A stretch of 15,493 nucleotides of DNA from Candidatus Latescibacterota bacterium. Lineage in GTDB: Bacteria > Latescibacterota > UBA2968 > UBA8231. Below the pieces are notes generated by a model that worked only from the letters and a program-made list of their open reading frames with translations, was not told where the DNA came from and searched no databases. The translations under genes and the position numbers were made by a program. Positions within the stretch are counted from its first letter, which is position 1; every line of letters begins with the position of its first letter. This document shows positions 14,181-15,493 of this stretch, piece by piece. The stretch lies in assembly GCA_022827165.1 (NCBI GenBank), contig JAJDTN010000240.1, positions 1 to 15,493 on the forward strand, read 5' to 3'.

Positions 14181-15493
<1,313 letters not shown>

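Overview
The window is high-GC, gene-dense bacterial DNA. Its most obvious property is five separate phytanoyl-CoA-dioxygenase (PhyH)-superfamily genes in about 8 kb, mixed with a ThuA-like protein, an amidohydrolase-2 enzyme, an iron-containing alcohol dehydrogenase, a KDPG/KHG-type aldolase and an MFS transporter. Such PhyH expansions with ThuA neighbours are, from general knowledge, typical of uncultured lineages such as Latescibacterota, Poribacteria and related groups. That placement is an inference with moderate-to-low confidence; nothing here proves it.

Layout. (1) 1-572 (-): the amino-terminal part of a glyceraldehyde-3-phosphate dehydrogenase of the long, N-terminally extended type, cut by the window edge. 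(2) 676-1494 (+): a conserved-looking protein of unknown function. (3) 1590-4181 (-): a tightly packed set, reading RHH/UPF0175-like antitoxin-type gene, PhyH (with an unusual HGG in place of HxD), MFS permease. (4) 4178-4760 (-): a scar region with a 5'-truncated tail of an unknown gene, a decayed partial copy of the neighbouring amidohydrolase gene, and a small membrane-anchored coiled-coil protein. (5) 4928-7460 (-): an operon PhyH, PhyH, amidohydrolase with 11-bp and 1-bp junctions. (6) 7628-9228 (+): PhyH then ThuA-like, overlapping by 4 bp. (7) 9207-10454 (-): iron alcohol dehydrogenase, overlapping the ThuA gene tail to tail. (8) 10528-11963 (+): PhyH then KDPG-type aldolase, overlapping by 1 bp. 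(9) 11964-14180: an apparently foreign patch with a hicB antitoxin remnant, a palindrome and a PD-(D/E)XK nuclease-like gene whose codon use is less GC-rich than its neighbours. (10) 14181-15493 (+): an AT-rich ArsR-type operator, an ArsR-methyltransferase fusion regulator and the start of S-adenosylhomocysteinase (ahcY), a SAM-recycling operon.

How the genes may work together. The PhyH, alcohol dehydrogenase, aldolase, amidohydrolase and transporter genes look like pieces of one or more oxidative catabolic routes: import, Fe(II)/2-oxoglutarate hydroxylation, alcohol oxidation, C-C cleavage, and hydrolysis or decarboxylation. No substrate can be read from the sequence. The ArsR-methyltransferase/ahcY pair is a self-contained regulatory story in which the regulator probably senses S-adenosylhomocysteine or SAM. 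Remnants of toxin-antitoxin genes and a decayed gene copy mark two recombination-prone spots, at about 4.2-4.5 kb and 12.0-12.4 kb.
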